Of a DNA stretch of 52,718 bases, positions 42,911 through 51,900 are shown piece by piece (position 1 is the stretch's first letter; every line of letters begins with the position of its first letter). Source of the DNA: Bacillota bacterium (lineage in GTDB: Bacteria; Bacillota; Clostridia; Christensenellales; Pumilibacteraceae); NCBI GenBank assembly GCA_009787385.1, contig WRGC01000007.1, positions 1 through 52,718 on the forward strand. The letters run 5' to 3'. The notes under the pieces are model-generated. The model saw only the letters and a program-made list of their open reading frames with translations, had not been told where the DNA came from and did not search any database. The position numbers and the translations under genes were made by a program.

Positions 42911-44812
42911 ATGTCAAGCAAAAATTATGTGACAAAATATATCAACATATTGCATATTGCAGTATTGACTGCATTGCTTATTGTGAGTACAGTATTTCTT
43001 TTGGCATGCGAGACCAAAAACCCCGAGCCTCAACCTACATACTATACTGTGCGATTTGATACAATGGGTGGTACAAATATTAGCACTCAAACTGTCAAAG
43101 AGGGGGATATTTTGGGGCGTCCTTTCAACAACCCAACTCACCCTGATGGATATACATTTGTAGATTGGTATGCAGATACTGGGTATACCATAAAATATGA
43201 TTTTAATTCTAGAGTTACTAGAAATTTTACTATATATGCCAAGTGGGACAGTGATGGCAAAGATGTTTGTATGGTTACACTTTTTGGAAATGGGGGGCAG
43301 TTTGACAATGGTGCATTTGAGCTAAGTCAAATTGTGCCAGTTGGTGGATATATTGTACAAAACACTCCTACAAAGTCAGGTTCTAGTTTTGATGGATGGT
43401 ATTTGGACAATAATACATTCAATAATTCATTTAGCTTTTCAAGTCCAGTGTATACAGATATCAATTTATATGCCAAATGGCAACAAGATAGTGGGACTAC
43501 TCAAGAAGTGACAGTGACATTTGATGCTCAAGGTGGAAGTGGTTTGAGTATGCAGTCAAAGCAAGTTAGTGTGGGTGCTAGTTATGCAACTTTGGCAACA
43601 CTAACGCCTCCATCGGGTAAGATAATGGTTGGGTGGTATACTCAACAAAGTGGTGGGAGTCAAGTTACAAGTTCTACTACAGTGACAAATACAAACAATC
43701 ATACATTGTATGCCCAATATCAAGACAACAATACAGGTGGTGGCGGTGGAAACAATACTACGGATAGAGAAGATACTACACCTGATGCAGTAGAAGCTAG
43801 ATTCAAGAAATATTTAGATGAACAAACATACAATATATTTTTTCCTATGCGTAAGGGAGTGAGTCCATGGGACGCTGACGGGGCAGAAGATTTTTATAGT
43901 TATGACAAGTTGATAGAAGCGATGAGAATGATGGCCAATATCAAGATTAGAAATATTCGCAATTCTAATGATTTGGGTGATATAGGAAAAATTTTTGTAA
44001 CCAACAAGTCTACAGGTGTTGAGACATTGGCATTTACAAGTATTGGATTTGATGCCAATTCCAATGCATTGTTTGAAGAAGTTGTAGACTATGGAGCTTT
44101 TTTGGCAGATGGAAATGAGAATACTCAAAAAAGAGAATTGGCAGCATTTTTGGCTAATATATCTCATGAGTCCACGGGTGGAGGCTTTTCGGCTACTACT
44201 AGAGAGTGGGGATTGTTTTTTAATGAAGAAAGTGGACTCAATGACAGTACAGTAGGATGGTATACTACAGACCCACGCAATCCAGGTGAAGAATTGCCAC
44301 ATGCCAATTTTCCACCCAATCCAAACAAATCTTATCATGGTAGAGGACCTATTCAACTGTCATGGAATTATAATTATGGATTGTTTAGTAGTATATTGTA
44401 TGGTGACAAGCAGGTATTGCTAGATGACCCTAACTCTGTCAAAAGAGAGAATAATGGACATCTAGCTTTTGCATCGGCTATATGGTTTTGGATGACGCCA
44501 CAAGGATTAAAACCATCTTGTCATTCTGTTATGACAGGAGTTTATGTCCCTACGGCTCAAGACATAGCAGCAGGTAGAACTACAGAAACTTTGGGTATAG
44601 CATGGACAATAGTTATAATAAATGGATATTATGAGGCTAATCAAAGTAGAGATTATCCATCTGTAGGCGATAGAATACTTTTTTATGAGTTTTTTACGGG
44701 CAATGCTTGGCATGAAAATGGCAAAATTCCTGGTGTAACTACTACAGGTATAGATGCTGACATATCGGGTGAAAAGTTGGATACTTTGGGAATGTCTTCA
44801 TACGCATGGTAA
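42911..44812 (+). CDS. Lipoprotein with three InlB-type repeats and a GH19 chitinase domain
   Basis: A 633-residue surface enzyme. The start at 42911 gives a good lipoprotein signal ending FLLAC (Cys37); the 27 residues readable upstream look non-coding. Three Listeria-Bacteroides (InlB B/Flg_new) repeats span about 45-300, each with a VTF-type strand, GG, DGWY or GWYT and LYAKW. A Gly/Asn linker leads to a GH19 domain (about 305-620). Catalytic Glu420 is in ANISHESTGG, the second acid in REWGLFFNEES; YHGRGPIQLSWNYNYG and ASAIWFWMTPQGLKPSCHSV closely resemble plant class I chitinases. It should hydrolyse chitin or possibly peptidoglycan outside the cell. No Shine-Dalgarno sequence is visible. 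Confidence 0.9.
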   Translation: MSSKNYVTKYINILHIAVLTALLIVSTVFLLACETKNPEPQPTYYTVRFDTMGGTNISTQTVKEGDILGRPFNNPTHPDGYTFVDWYADTGYTIKYDFNSRVTRNFTIYAKWDSDGKDVCMVTLFGNGGQFDNGAFELSQIVPVGGYIVQNTPTKSGSSFDGWYLDNNTFNNSFSFSSPVYTDINLYAKWQQDSGTTQEVTVTFDAQGGSGLSMQSKQVSVGASYATLATLTPPSGKIMVGWYTQQSGGSQVTSSTTVTNTNNHTLYAQYQDNNTGGGGGNNTTDREDTTPDAVEARFKKYLDEQTYNIFFPMRKGVSPWDADGAEDFYSYDKLIEAMRMMANIKIRNIRNSNDLGDIGKIFVTNKSTGVETLAFTSIGFDANSNALFEEVVDYGAFLADGNENTQKRELAAFLANISHESTGGGFSATTREWGLFFNEESGLNDSTVGWYTTDPRNPGEELPHANFPPNPNKSYHGRGPIQLSWNYNYGLFSSILYGDKQVLLDDPNSVKRENNGHLAFASAIWFWMTPQGLKPSCHSVMTGVYVPTAQDIAAGRTTETLGIAWTIVIINGYYEANQSRDYPSVGDRILFYEFFTGNAWHENGKIPGVTTTGIDADISGEKLDTLGMSSYAW

Positions 44813-44893
44813 TATGTTGTTGCAAGATTTTAGTACTGTATTGATATATATCAGGATTGAATATTTGATATTTTTGTATAAAATAAAATCTTT

Positions 44894-44929
44894 AAGAAGT
44901 TTTGAGTTGTTGTTCAAAACTTCTTTTTG
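44894..44929 (+). terminator. Terminator of the GH19 gene
   Basis: AAGAAGTTTTGA (44894-44905), loop GTTGTTGT, TCAAAACTTCTT (44914-44925), TTT. Perfect 12-bp stem. Confidence 0.92.
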
Positions 44930-45021
44930 TTGTTGTGCTATACAATTTGTTTTTTTATATTTGTATAATATTAATCAATTATATAATTTTATTTTTATAT
45001 TATCTCCAAAAAATTTGTATG

Positions 45022-45061
45022 TTGACAAATTTGTTTTTTTAGAGTATAATTAGAGTATAAT
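45022..45061 (+). promoter_or_regulatory. relA promoter with duplicated -10
   Basis: TTGACA (45022-45027), 17 bases, TATAAT (45045-45050). The 11-mer TAGAGTATAAT is repeated in tandem (45040-45050, 45051-45061), giving a second -10 eleven bases downstream. Transcription would give a leader of about 140 bases. Confidence 0.8.
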
Positions 45062-45087
45062 ATATAGACGAAATTTGTTTTGTATTT

Positions 45088-45114
45088 GCCATTTTGTCGT
45101 GTTGTCAAAATGGC
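45088..45114 (+). promoter_or_regulatory. Hairpin in the relA leader
   Basis: GCCATTTTG (45088-45096), 9-base loop, CAAAATGGC (45106-45114): perfect 9-bp stem with no T tract, so probably a leader structure and not a terminator. Confidence 0.55.
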
Positions 45115-45156
45115 ATTGACGCACGCCAATTGTGTGATTTTTGTTATATATAAGAT

Positions 45157-45192
45157 ATGAAAGGGCTGTATTACATAAGTATAAGAGGGTAA
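45157..45192 (+). CDS. Possible relA leader peptide
   Basis: An 11-codon reading, MKGLYYISIRG, starts ATG at 45157 and ends TAA at 45190-45192, 6 bases before the proposed relA start and in the same frame. Its last codons contain the GAGGG used as relA's ribosome binding site. It has no Shine-Dalgarno sequence of its own. It may couple translation to relA, or it may be chance. Confidence 0.3.
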   Translation: MKGLYYISIRG

Positions 45193-45198
45193 AACAAA

Positions 45199-47334
45199 AT
45201 TAGACATATAGACAAACACGATGATATACTAAAGAAATATGGCTATGATGAAGCACAACGCAAAATTGTTGCTATGGCTATAGAGCTTGGCACAAAGGCA
45301 CATGAGGGGCAACTGCGGTATAGTGGTGAGCCTTATATTGTGCATCCATTGGCTGTGGCGGATATTTTGGTAGAGATGGGTATGGATTGTGATACTGTTG
45401 TCGCTGCTATATTGCATGATGTTTTGGAAGATACTCAAATTGATGAATCGGAGATAAGACTTAAATTTGGTGATAGTGTATTGAGACTAGTACAAGGGGT
45501 TACAAAATTAGCTAGTATACACTTTAGTAGCAAGGAACAGGAACAAGCTGAGAATTTTAGAAAAATGTTTGTGGCAATGGCTAGTGATGTGAGAGTTGTT
45601 TTGATTAAGCTTGCTGACAGATTGCATAATATGCGTACTGTGGCTAGCTTACCTACACAAGAACGCCGTTTGAGAATGGCACAAGAAACTATAGAGATTT
45701 ATGCACCTCTAGCAAGTAGATTGGGAATTAGTCATATCAAGCAAGAGTTGGAGGATTTGTATCTTAAGACTGCCAAACCCACTGAGTTTGCTAATTTGAA
45801 ACGCAAATTTGCTTCTAAAATTAGTAGTAGAAAAGATATAGTCAACAGTATAGTAGACGAAATTAATGTAATGTTGACACAACAAGGTTTGCATGCAGAA
45901 GTTAGTGGGCGTCCAAAGCATTTTTATAGTATATACAAAAAGATGGTTGGGCAACAAAAAGACTTTGATCAAATATTTGACTTAACAGCTATTAGGATTA
46001 TAGTTGCTGATGTCAAAGATTGTTATAATGTATTAGGAATTGTTCATCATGCATGGACGCCTATGCCGGGGCGTTTTAAAGACTATATCAATTTGCCAAA
46101 AGCAAATAATTATCAAAGCTTGCATACTACAGTAATGACAGAATATGGTATGCCATTTGAGATTCAAATTAGAACTTTGGATATGCACAAAGTTGCCGAA
46201 TATGGTATTGCGGCACATTGGAAGTATAAGGAAAAACTTAATACCAAAATTGATGACAAAATGGGTTTGTTGCGACAAGTAGTAGAAGCTAATAGTGATG
46301 CACAAAGTTCGCATGAGTTTTTTGAAAGTTTTAAAAAAGATTTTTTTGCTGATAGAATATTTGTTTTTACGCCTCAAGGTGATGTTGTAGAATTGCCTCA
46401 AGGCAGTACCCCTGTAGATTTTGCATACAGTGTACACAGTGCTGTCGGCAACAAGTGTGTGGGTGCTAAAGTAAATAGCAAAATTGTTCAATTAGATGCT
46501 GTATTGAGTACGGGTGATTATGTAGAAATTATTACTCAATCTAATGCTAAAGGACCATCTAGAGATTGGTTGAGATTTGTAAAGTCTAGTCAAGCTAAGT
46601 CCAAAATTAGGTCTTTCTTTAAACGAGAAATGAAGGAAGAAAATATCCTAAGGGGTAAGGAAATGCTTGATGTAGAGTGTCGTAGTCGTGGTATTAGTTG
46701 GGCAAATATATGTTTGCCAAAAAATATAGAAAGTGTGATGGTAAGGCAAGGTATAAATACACTAGATGACTTGTATGCTACTGTGGGTTATGGTGGTCTT
46801 ACAGCAGTCCAAATAGTCGCCAAACTTCAAGAATTGTTGCGAGAGCAAACTGTACCAACAGAACCTAAAATACTCAAGGCTACAACCAACAAAAAACTTA
46901 GTGGAGATGCAATACTTATTAGAGGGCAAAGTGACTTGCTAGTGTCATTGTCAAAATGTTGCAAGCCTGTACCAGGTGACGATATTGTAGGATTTATATC
47001 TAGAGGTAAAGGCGTTGCAGTGCATCGTATTTCATGTCCTAACTTAAAGGGTGTGGAGCAATATAGATTGATAGAAGCTGAGTGGAACAACAACAAGGAC
47101 GGTGGATTTGTAGCCAATATTCAAATAGAGGCCAAAAATAGTGATAGTTTGGTTGTCAAAATTTCTACTATAGCAAGCGAAAATAAGTTGCCAATAAGAC
47201 ATATCAATCTAAGACAACATAAGGATACAGCAATAGTTGTACTAGGTGTACAAGTAAATGACGCTGCTCAAGCAACCCAAATTATAAGCCGTATAGAGAG
47301 CTTGAAAGAAGTTCGTACTGTTTATAGGATATAA
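45199..47334 (+). CDS. relA: RelA/SpoT-family (p)ppGpp synthetase/hydrolase, probable ATT start
   Basis: A bifunctional Rel enzyme that makes and degrades (p)ppGpp in the stringent response. Domains in order: HD hydrolase with HDVLEDT (His73) and RLHNMRTV; synthetase with FYSIYKKM and DLTAIRIIV; TGS with VFTPQGDVVELPQGSTPVDFAY; zinc-finger/helical region; C-terminal ACT. The first ATG in frame is 45274, but the 25 codons before it (IRHIDKHDDILKKYGYDEAQ) match the usual Rel N-terminus and keep the frame open back to a TAA at 45190. The likely start is ATT at 45199, 9 bases after GAGGG, giving 711 residues. This start is inferred. A terminator lies beyond the following repeat element. Confidence 0.92.
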   Translation: MRHIDKHDDILKKYGYDEAQRKIVAMAIELGTKAHEGQLRYSGEPYIVHPLAVADILVEMGMDCDTVVAAILHDVLEDTQIDESEIRLKFGDSVLRLVQGVTKLASIHFSSKEQEQAENFRKMFVAMASDVRVVLIKLADRLHNMRTVASLPTQERRLRMAQETIEIYAPLASRLGISHIKQELEDLYLKTAKPTEFANLKRKFASKISSRKDIVNSIVDEINVMLTQQGLHAEVSGRPKHFYSIYKKMVGQQKDFDQIFDLTAIRIIVADVKDCYNVLGIVHHAWTPMPGRFKDYINLPKANNYQSLHTTVMTEYGMPFEIQIRTLDMHKVAEYGIAAHWKYKEKLNTKIDDKMGLLRQVVEANSDAQSSHEFFESFKKDFFADRIFVFTPQGDVVELPQGSTPVDFAYSVHSAVGNKCVGAKVNSKIVQLDAVLSTGDYVEIITQSNAKGPSRDWLRFVKSSQAKSKIRSFFKREMKEENILRGKEMLDVECRSRGISWANICLPKNIESVMVRQGINTLDDLYATVGYGGLTAVQIVAKLQELLREQTVPTEPKILKATTNKKLSGDAILIRGQSDLLVSLSKCCKPVPGDDIVGFISRGKGVAVHRISCPNLKGVEQYRLIEAEWNNNKDGGFVANIQIEAKNSDSLVVKISTIASENKLPIRHINLRQHKDTAIVVLGVQVNDAAQATQIISRIESLKEVRTVYRI

Positions 47335-47344
47335 TAGTGGGGAT

Positions 47345-47548
47345 AGTGTACAACTAGAGTATATTAACAATAAGATACGAACAATCAACAAAAACAACAA
47401 TATTCTTTTTTGATGCCAAAAAAGAAGTAAAAAATCTTTTTGGTGGGGTGGGGCTAATCCCACCCCCAAAACCCCCGAATGCTTTAAGGTTGATTTTAAT
47501 TAAGTTTTTACTTCCTTTTCATCTTAATGTACTCTATTTGTGCACTCC
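47345..47548 (+). mobile_element. MITE-like element, copy 16 (orientation A)
   Basis: From AGTGTACAACTAGAG to TTTGTGCACTC, starting 11 bp after relA. The G-rich hairpin is rearranged (GTGGGGCTAATCCCAC) but still pairs. The first hairpin loop is ATGC. Confidence 0.8.
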
Positions 47549-47587
47549 TATCGTGAGAATAGTGTGGGGAATAAGTGTTGATAGAAT

Positions 47588-47618
47588 AAAAACACATCAA
47601 ATGATGATGTGTTTTTTT
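47588..47618 (+). terminator. Terminator, probably of relA
   Basis: AAAAACACATCA, loop AATGA, then TGATGTGTTTTTTT: a strong hairpin lying 254 bp after relA, beyond the inserted repeat element. Confidence 0.82.
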
Positions 47619-47645
47619 GATTTATTGTATTTAATATTGTATAAT
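47617..47645 (+). promoter_or_regulatory. Promoter of the family 8 glycosyltransferase gene
   Basis: TTGATT (47617-47622), 17 bases, TATAAT (47640-47645). The -35 begins at the very end of the preceding terminator. Confidence 0.72.
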
Positions 47646-47690
47646 TGTCTCAATGTAAGATTGTCTTTCATTAATTAGGAGAAAATTATT

Positions 47691-48683
47691 ATGAGTAACA
47701 AAAAATCTATAGTACCTGTGTTTTATGCAGTAGATGACAATTATGCCCCTGTATTGCATGTGGGTATACAAGCAATAATATGTCAAGCTGATCCAAGTAG
47801 ACAGTACAATATACATGTCATGGTAGAGACTTTATCTCAAGTGTATGTTGATTCTCTAAACAGTATGTCTACAGACAATGTAAAAGTCTTTGTAGACAAC
47901 ATAGCAGAAATCAGCAAGAAGTATGCAGGGCAGTTTTATAATAGAGATTATTATACCAATGCAGCATGGTTTAGATTGTTTATACCCAATATGTACCCTC
48001 AATATGACAAGGTTGTGTATCTTGATACTGATACTGTATCTAATTGTGATATTGCTGAGTTTTTTGATGTAGATATCAATGACTATTATGGTGCTGTTGC
48101 TACTTGTGAGACTTGTGATAGCTTTCCTGTATTTACTGACTATATTCACAAATATATGGGCTTTGCTATGCCTTGGTATTTTAATAGTGGTGTATTGCTA
48201 CTCAATTGTGATATTTTGCGTAAAGAAAATTTTGAAAAGAAATTTTTTGACCTTATAAAAAAACATCACTTTGAACTTATACAAGATCAAGATAGTATGA
48301 ATGTGTTGTTTAGAGGTCGTTGCAAATTCTTGCCACAAGTATGGAACAAAATACCACTACCAAAAGAAGGTATAGATGATACCAATGTTAAGATTGTTCA
48401 CTTCAATCTCATATTTAGACCTTGGAGATATGACGGCGTAGATTTTGTAGGAATCAAGTTGCCAAAAATTCCGTTTGAAGATATCTTTTGGAAGTATGCA
48501 AAAATATGCCCAATGTACGATAAAATCATGGAAGATAAAAGAAACTACACTGATGCTGATAGAGCAAAAGACAAGCAAATGGCTGACAACATAGTAGAAA
48601 AAGCTATAAAGTATGCAACAATGCCTATAGAACAAAGGTGGTCATATTTGGAGTTTATGAGACAAGTAGAGATAACTAAGTAA
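47691..48683 (+). CDS. Glycosyltransferase family 8 protein
   Basis: A 330-residue retaining glycosyltransferase of the GT8 type (LPS galactosyl/glucosyltransferase-like), which moves a hexose from a UDP-sugar to a surface glycan or protein. The start VPVFYAVDDNYAP and the donor-metal motif DTD at residues 112-114 (VVYLDTDTVSN) are typical, as are YFNSGVLLLN and QDQDSMNVLF. KIVHFNLIFRPW gives the C-terminal metal-binding His. There is no membrane segment, so it acts in the cytoplasm. AGGAGA precedes the ATG. It is a single gene with its own promoter and terminator, so the acceptor cannot be inferred. Confidence 0.9.
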   Translation: MSNKKSIVPVFYAVDDNYAPVLHVGIQAIICQADPSRQYNIHVMVETLSQVYVDSLNSMSTDNVKVFVDNIAEISKKYAGQFYNRDYYTNAAWFRLFIPNMYPQYDKVVYLDTDTVSNCDIAEFFDVDINDYYGAVATCETCDSFPVFTDYIHKYMGFAMPWYFNSGVLLLNCDILRKENFEKKFFDLIKKHHFELIQDQDSMNVLFRGRCKFLPQVWNKIPLPKEGIDDTNVKIVHFNLIFRPWRYDGVDFVGIKLPKIPFEDIFWKYAKICPMYDKIMEDKRNYTDADRAKDKQMADNIVEKAIKYATMPIEQRWSYLEFMRQVEITK

Positions 48684-48714
48684 GTTTGTTTTGATACAAA
48701 ATTTTGTCATTTAT

Positions 48715-48757
48715 AAAAAGTACTGTGATTAGTGAATTAATTGCAGTGCTTTTTTTG
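48715..48757 (+). terminator. Terminator of the glycosyltransferase gene
   Basis: AAAAAGTACTG (48715-48725) pairs with CAGTGCTTTTT (48744-48754, one T-G pair) around an 18-base loop, followed by more T residues. Confidence 0.78.
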
Positions 48758-48853
48758 TTTTGACTTTTGTTGATTTTGAAGATTGATATATATTAAATTT
48801 ATTACAATATAATGAGTACAATGGGAGTGATAAAATGTTTTATAAAAATTACT

Positions 48854-48881
48854 TGTCAAAACTATGTAGTTTTGTTAAAAT
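48854..48881 (+). promoter_or_regulatory. Promoter with spacer palindrome upstream of the 1186-aa surface protein
   Basis: TTGTCA (48854-48859) and TAAAAT (48876-48881), 16 bases apart. The perfect inverted repeat CAAAACTA-TG-TAGTTTTG (48857-48874) fills the spacer, an operator-like position. Its half-site resembles that of the 6399-6464 array. Confidence 0.5.
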
Positions 48882-48948
48882 AAAGATGTAAATTTTGTTA
48901 TAGTATTATTGCGTATATATGTAATGCAATTGTATAAGGAATAAATAA

Positions 48949-51900
48949 ATGAAAAAACAAAATAAAATGTTTAGATTGGGCTTGTTTGGTGTTGTGTTGC
49001 TTTTTGCTCTTAGTATTGTATTTGTGTTGCATTCTAAAGCAATTGGGGTTTTGCTTAATCCACTTGCATTTGTAAGTACACCAACTCAAGCACAAGAAGG
49101 TTCGGTTGAAGAACTTCAATTGAGAGAGAATAATAAAAATCTACAATACAATTCTTTTTGGTCTTATGACGATAGTTTTTTGGCAAAAGATTTTGATGGT
49201 GGTGATGGAACTGAGAACAATCCATGGCTTATATCTAGTCCAGAACAGTTGGCATTGATGGCTTATAGAGTCAACAACGGTGGTAGTGAGTGGGGTAAGA
49301 TGCATTATTGGTTGAATAGTGATATTGATTTGACAGGGCATTTTTGGAATCCTATAGGTGTTTGGGAAAATAATATGTTGTTTAGTGGATTGTTTGATGG
49401 TAGAGGGTATGTTATAACCAACATGCTAGCACTTACTCATTATTTTGTGAGAGAGGGTAGTATGGCGGCCTTTTTTGGTGTATTGGGTGATGGAGCATAT
49501 ATTAGAAATGTAGTGTTTAAAAAAGCAATAACAATGCCTGATCCAAGCCTTGTTGTATATAAGCATATTATGACACTTAGTATTTTGGTAGCTCATATAG
49601 AAGGTAATGCCAATGTATATATAGTCAACAATTATATAGAAGAGAGTACTGTATATTCTCCTCATATAGGCAAAGAGTATATAGAAAGAGATATAGCGGC
49701 AGGTGTCTTTGTAGGTATGCAATTTATAGGTAGTGGGAGTTTGTATATTGACAGTGCATTTGCAAGAATGTCAGGTGTAATGCTCAATACTCTTATAGAC
49801 AAAACTAGTTGGGAGTTGGATGGTATTACTGTAGTCAATCGCATTGGTGGAATGGTTGGAGAAGCTAGATGGTTTAGTATTACCAATAGTAGTTTTGATG
49901 GTGTGATTGGGGTAGAATTGATTAGGATAAATCGCAATATGGATAATTGGCGTTATATATATGCCGTTGGTGGCATTGTTGGTAATGTAGATATTCCAAA
50001 GGACAAGACAAGTGAAATAACTAATGTGGATATAGGTGGTTCTATTTATGTAGATACTTTTGGCAAAGATGAGTATAATGGTAGATATAATGATGAGCGG
50101 GATATAGAATGGGTGGCAGATGTTAGGTATATTGGTGGACTTGTTGGTAGTGCTAATGGTCAAGAAGGCAATGGAAATTTGTTGATTAGTGATACTCAAG
50201 CTAGTGTATTTGTAGATGCCCCAGATGCAGACGAAATTATTACTCCACCTACAGCACAAGACAAAGAATTATTGGAGAATGAGTACGAAAGACTTCATGC
50301 TCAACCTAATGTACTTTTGTCAACTCCAACAATGTTTGACAAGTCTAGAGACTCACAAGGGAGTGGATTGCAAGGTCCTCCAGTATCTTCTGAGGCATAT
50401 CTTCCATTGCTAGCATTATCGCCTATAATTGTTGGTTTGATTAGTTTTGCTATTTATTCTACTGTTGCTGTAGTACTAGCTCTCATTTTTGGTATTGCTG
50501 CTACATTCTTATTAGTGACGCTAACTATTGTGGTAGCGGTGATTGTGGCTATTGCTATTGTTGTGCTTGCTATTTTGTTTGCTTATTGGGCAGGTGGGCG
50601 TCCAAAATGGGAGAGTCATGTGCATTTGGGTAGTGCAATAGGTAGCGATGGTAGAAAAGGTATAACAATAAACAATGTAGATATAGCCAATAGTGCCGTG
50701 CATACCAATACTCTATTTAGCAACAATGATAAGCAAGCTACAATCATCAATTCTAGTAACACTCTTCCCACTAAGGCAATGATAATTGACCAACCACAAT
50801 CTCAAACTATAGAAGGTGTGGGTGAGATGGTGGATATGAAAATAAGTGGCGTAGGTACTATAATGGGTGATGGCACTAAGGGAGTAAATAGCTTTTTAAA
50901 ATATCAATGGTATTACAATACTATAGATAGCAATCAAGTGACAGATGATACAATCATAATAGAAGGTGCAACAAGTGATAGATTAAGATTTGAGATGGAT
51001 TGGATAGGCAGTAGATATTATTTTGCAACTATAACCAATCAAGTCTTGCAGTTTATTGGCACCAATCCCACAGTTACGGCAAGAGTGGGTAATAGAGATG
51101 TTTCGGCAAAACCTGCCGTGATTGTACAACAACCACAAGATAGTACAATTTTGATTAATAATGCAGGCAAACTTAGTGTACAAGCAGAAGCTACAGGTAC
51201 AATGACATATCAGTGGATAGTTAGCAAATCGCAAAATATGAGCGACTCAATAGTATTGACAGGAGCTGTAGATACAGAATATTTTCCAGTACACAGTTTG
51301 GCAGGTTATTATTATTATCAAGTAGTGATTGTTACTAGTGTTAGTGCTAGTAGTGGAGAAGCTGTTAGGGCAGAAACTAGAAGTGTAGTAGCTAAGTTGA
51401 CAGTTCAAGCCAAAGCAAGTCAAATTAGTATTTTGGCACAACCAACTGATTCTATCACAGTTGCAAGATATCAAACTGCAGTTTTGGGTGTGCAAATTGA
51501 TTTGAGTACTGTAAATGGTCAAGTAAGTTATCAGTGGTACAAGAATGTGATTGATAGCAATGATAGTGGGTTATTGTTGGAAGGGCAGACCAACCAAAGT
51601 ATTTTGGTTGATACTATGACTGTAGATACTGTATATTATTATGTAGTAGCAAGCAATACAGTCGGTGATAGCGTGACAACTGTGACAAGTGATGTTTGTA
51701 AAGTTCAAATCAATGATGTAGCTATAGTTGAGGTAGATATAGTGCAACAACCAATTGGCGGTAGTGCCATGATAGGGTATTCGTGGCACATGACAATATT
51801 GGCAACGGCAAATAATGCTGTTGTATCATATCAATGGTATGAAAATACTACTCTTAGCAATGTGGGCGGCACAAAGATAGACAGTGCCAATTTGCCTTAT

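Noticed and set aside
45190..45192. relA as a pseudogene interrupted by an in-frame TAA
   Set aside because: The TAA precedes the conserved part. All domains after it are intact, and a ribosome binding site and possible start follow the stop.
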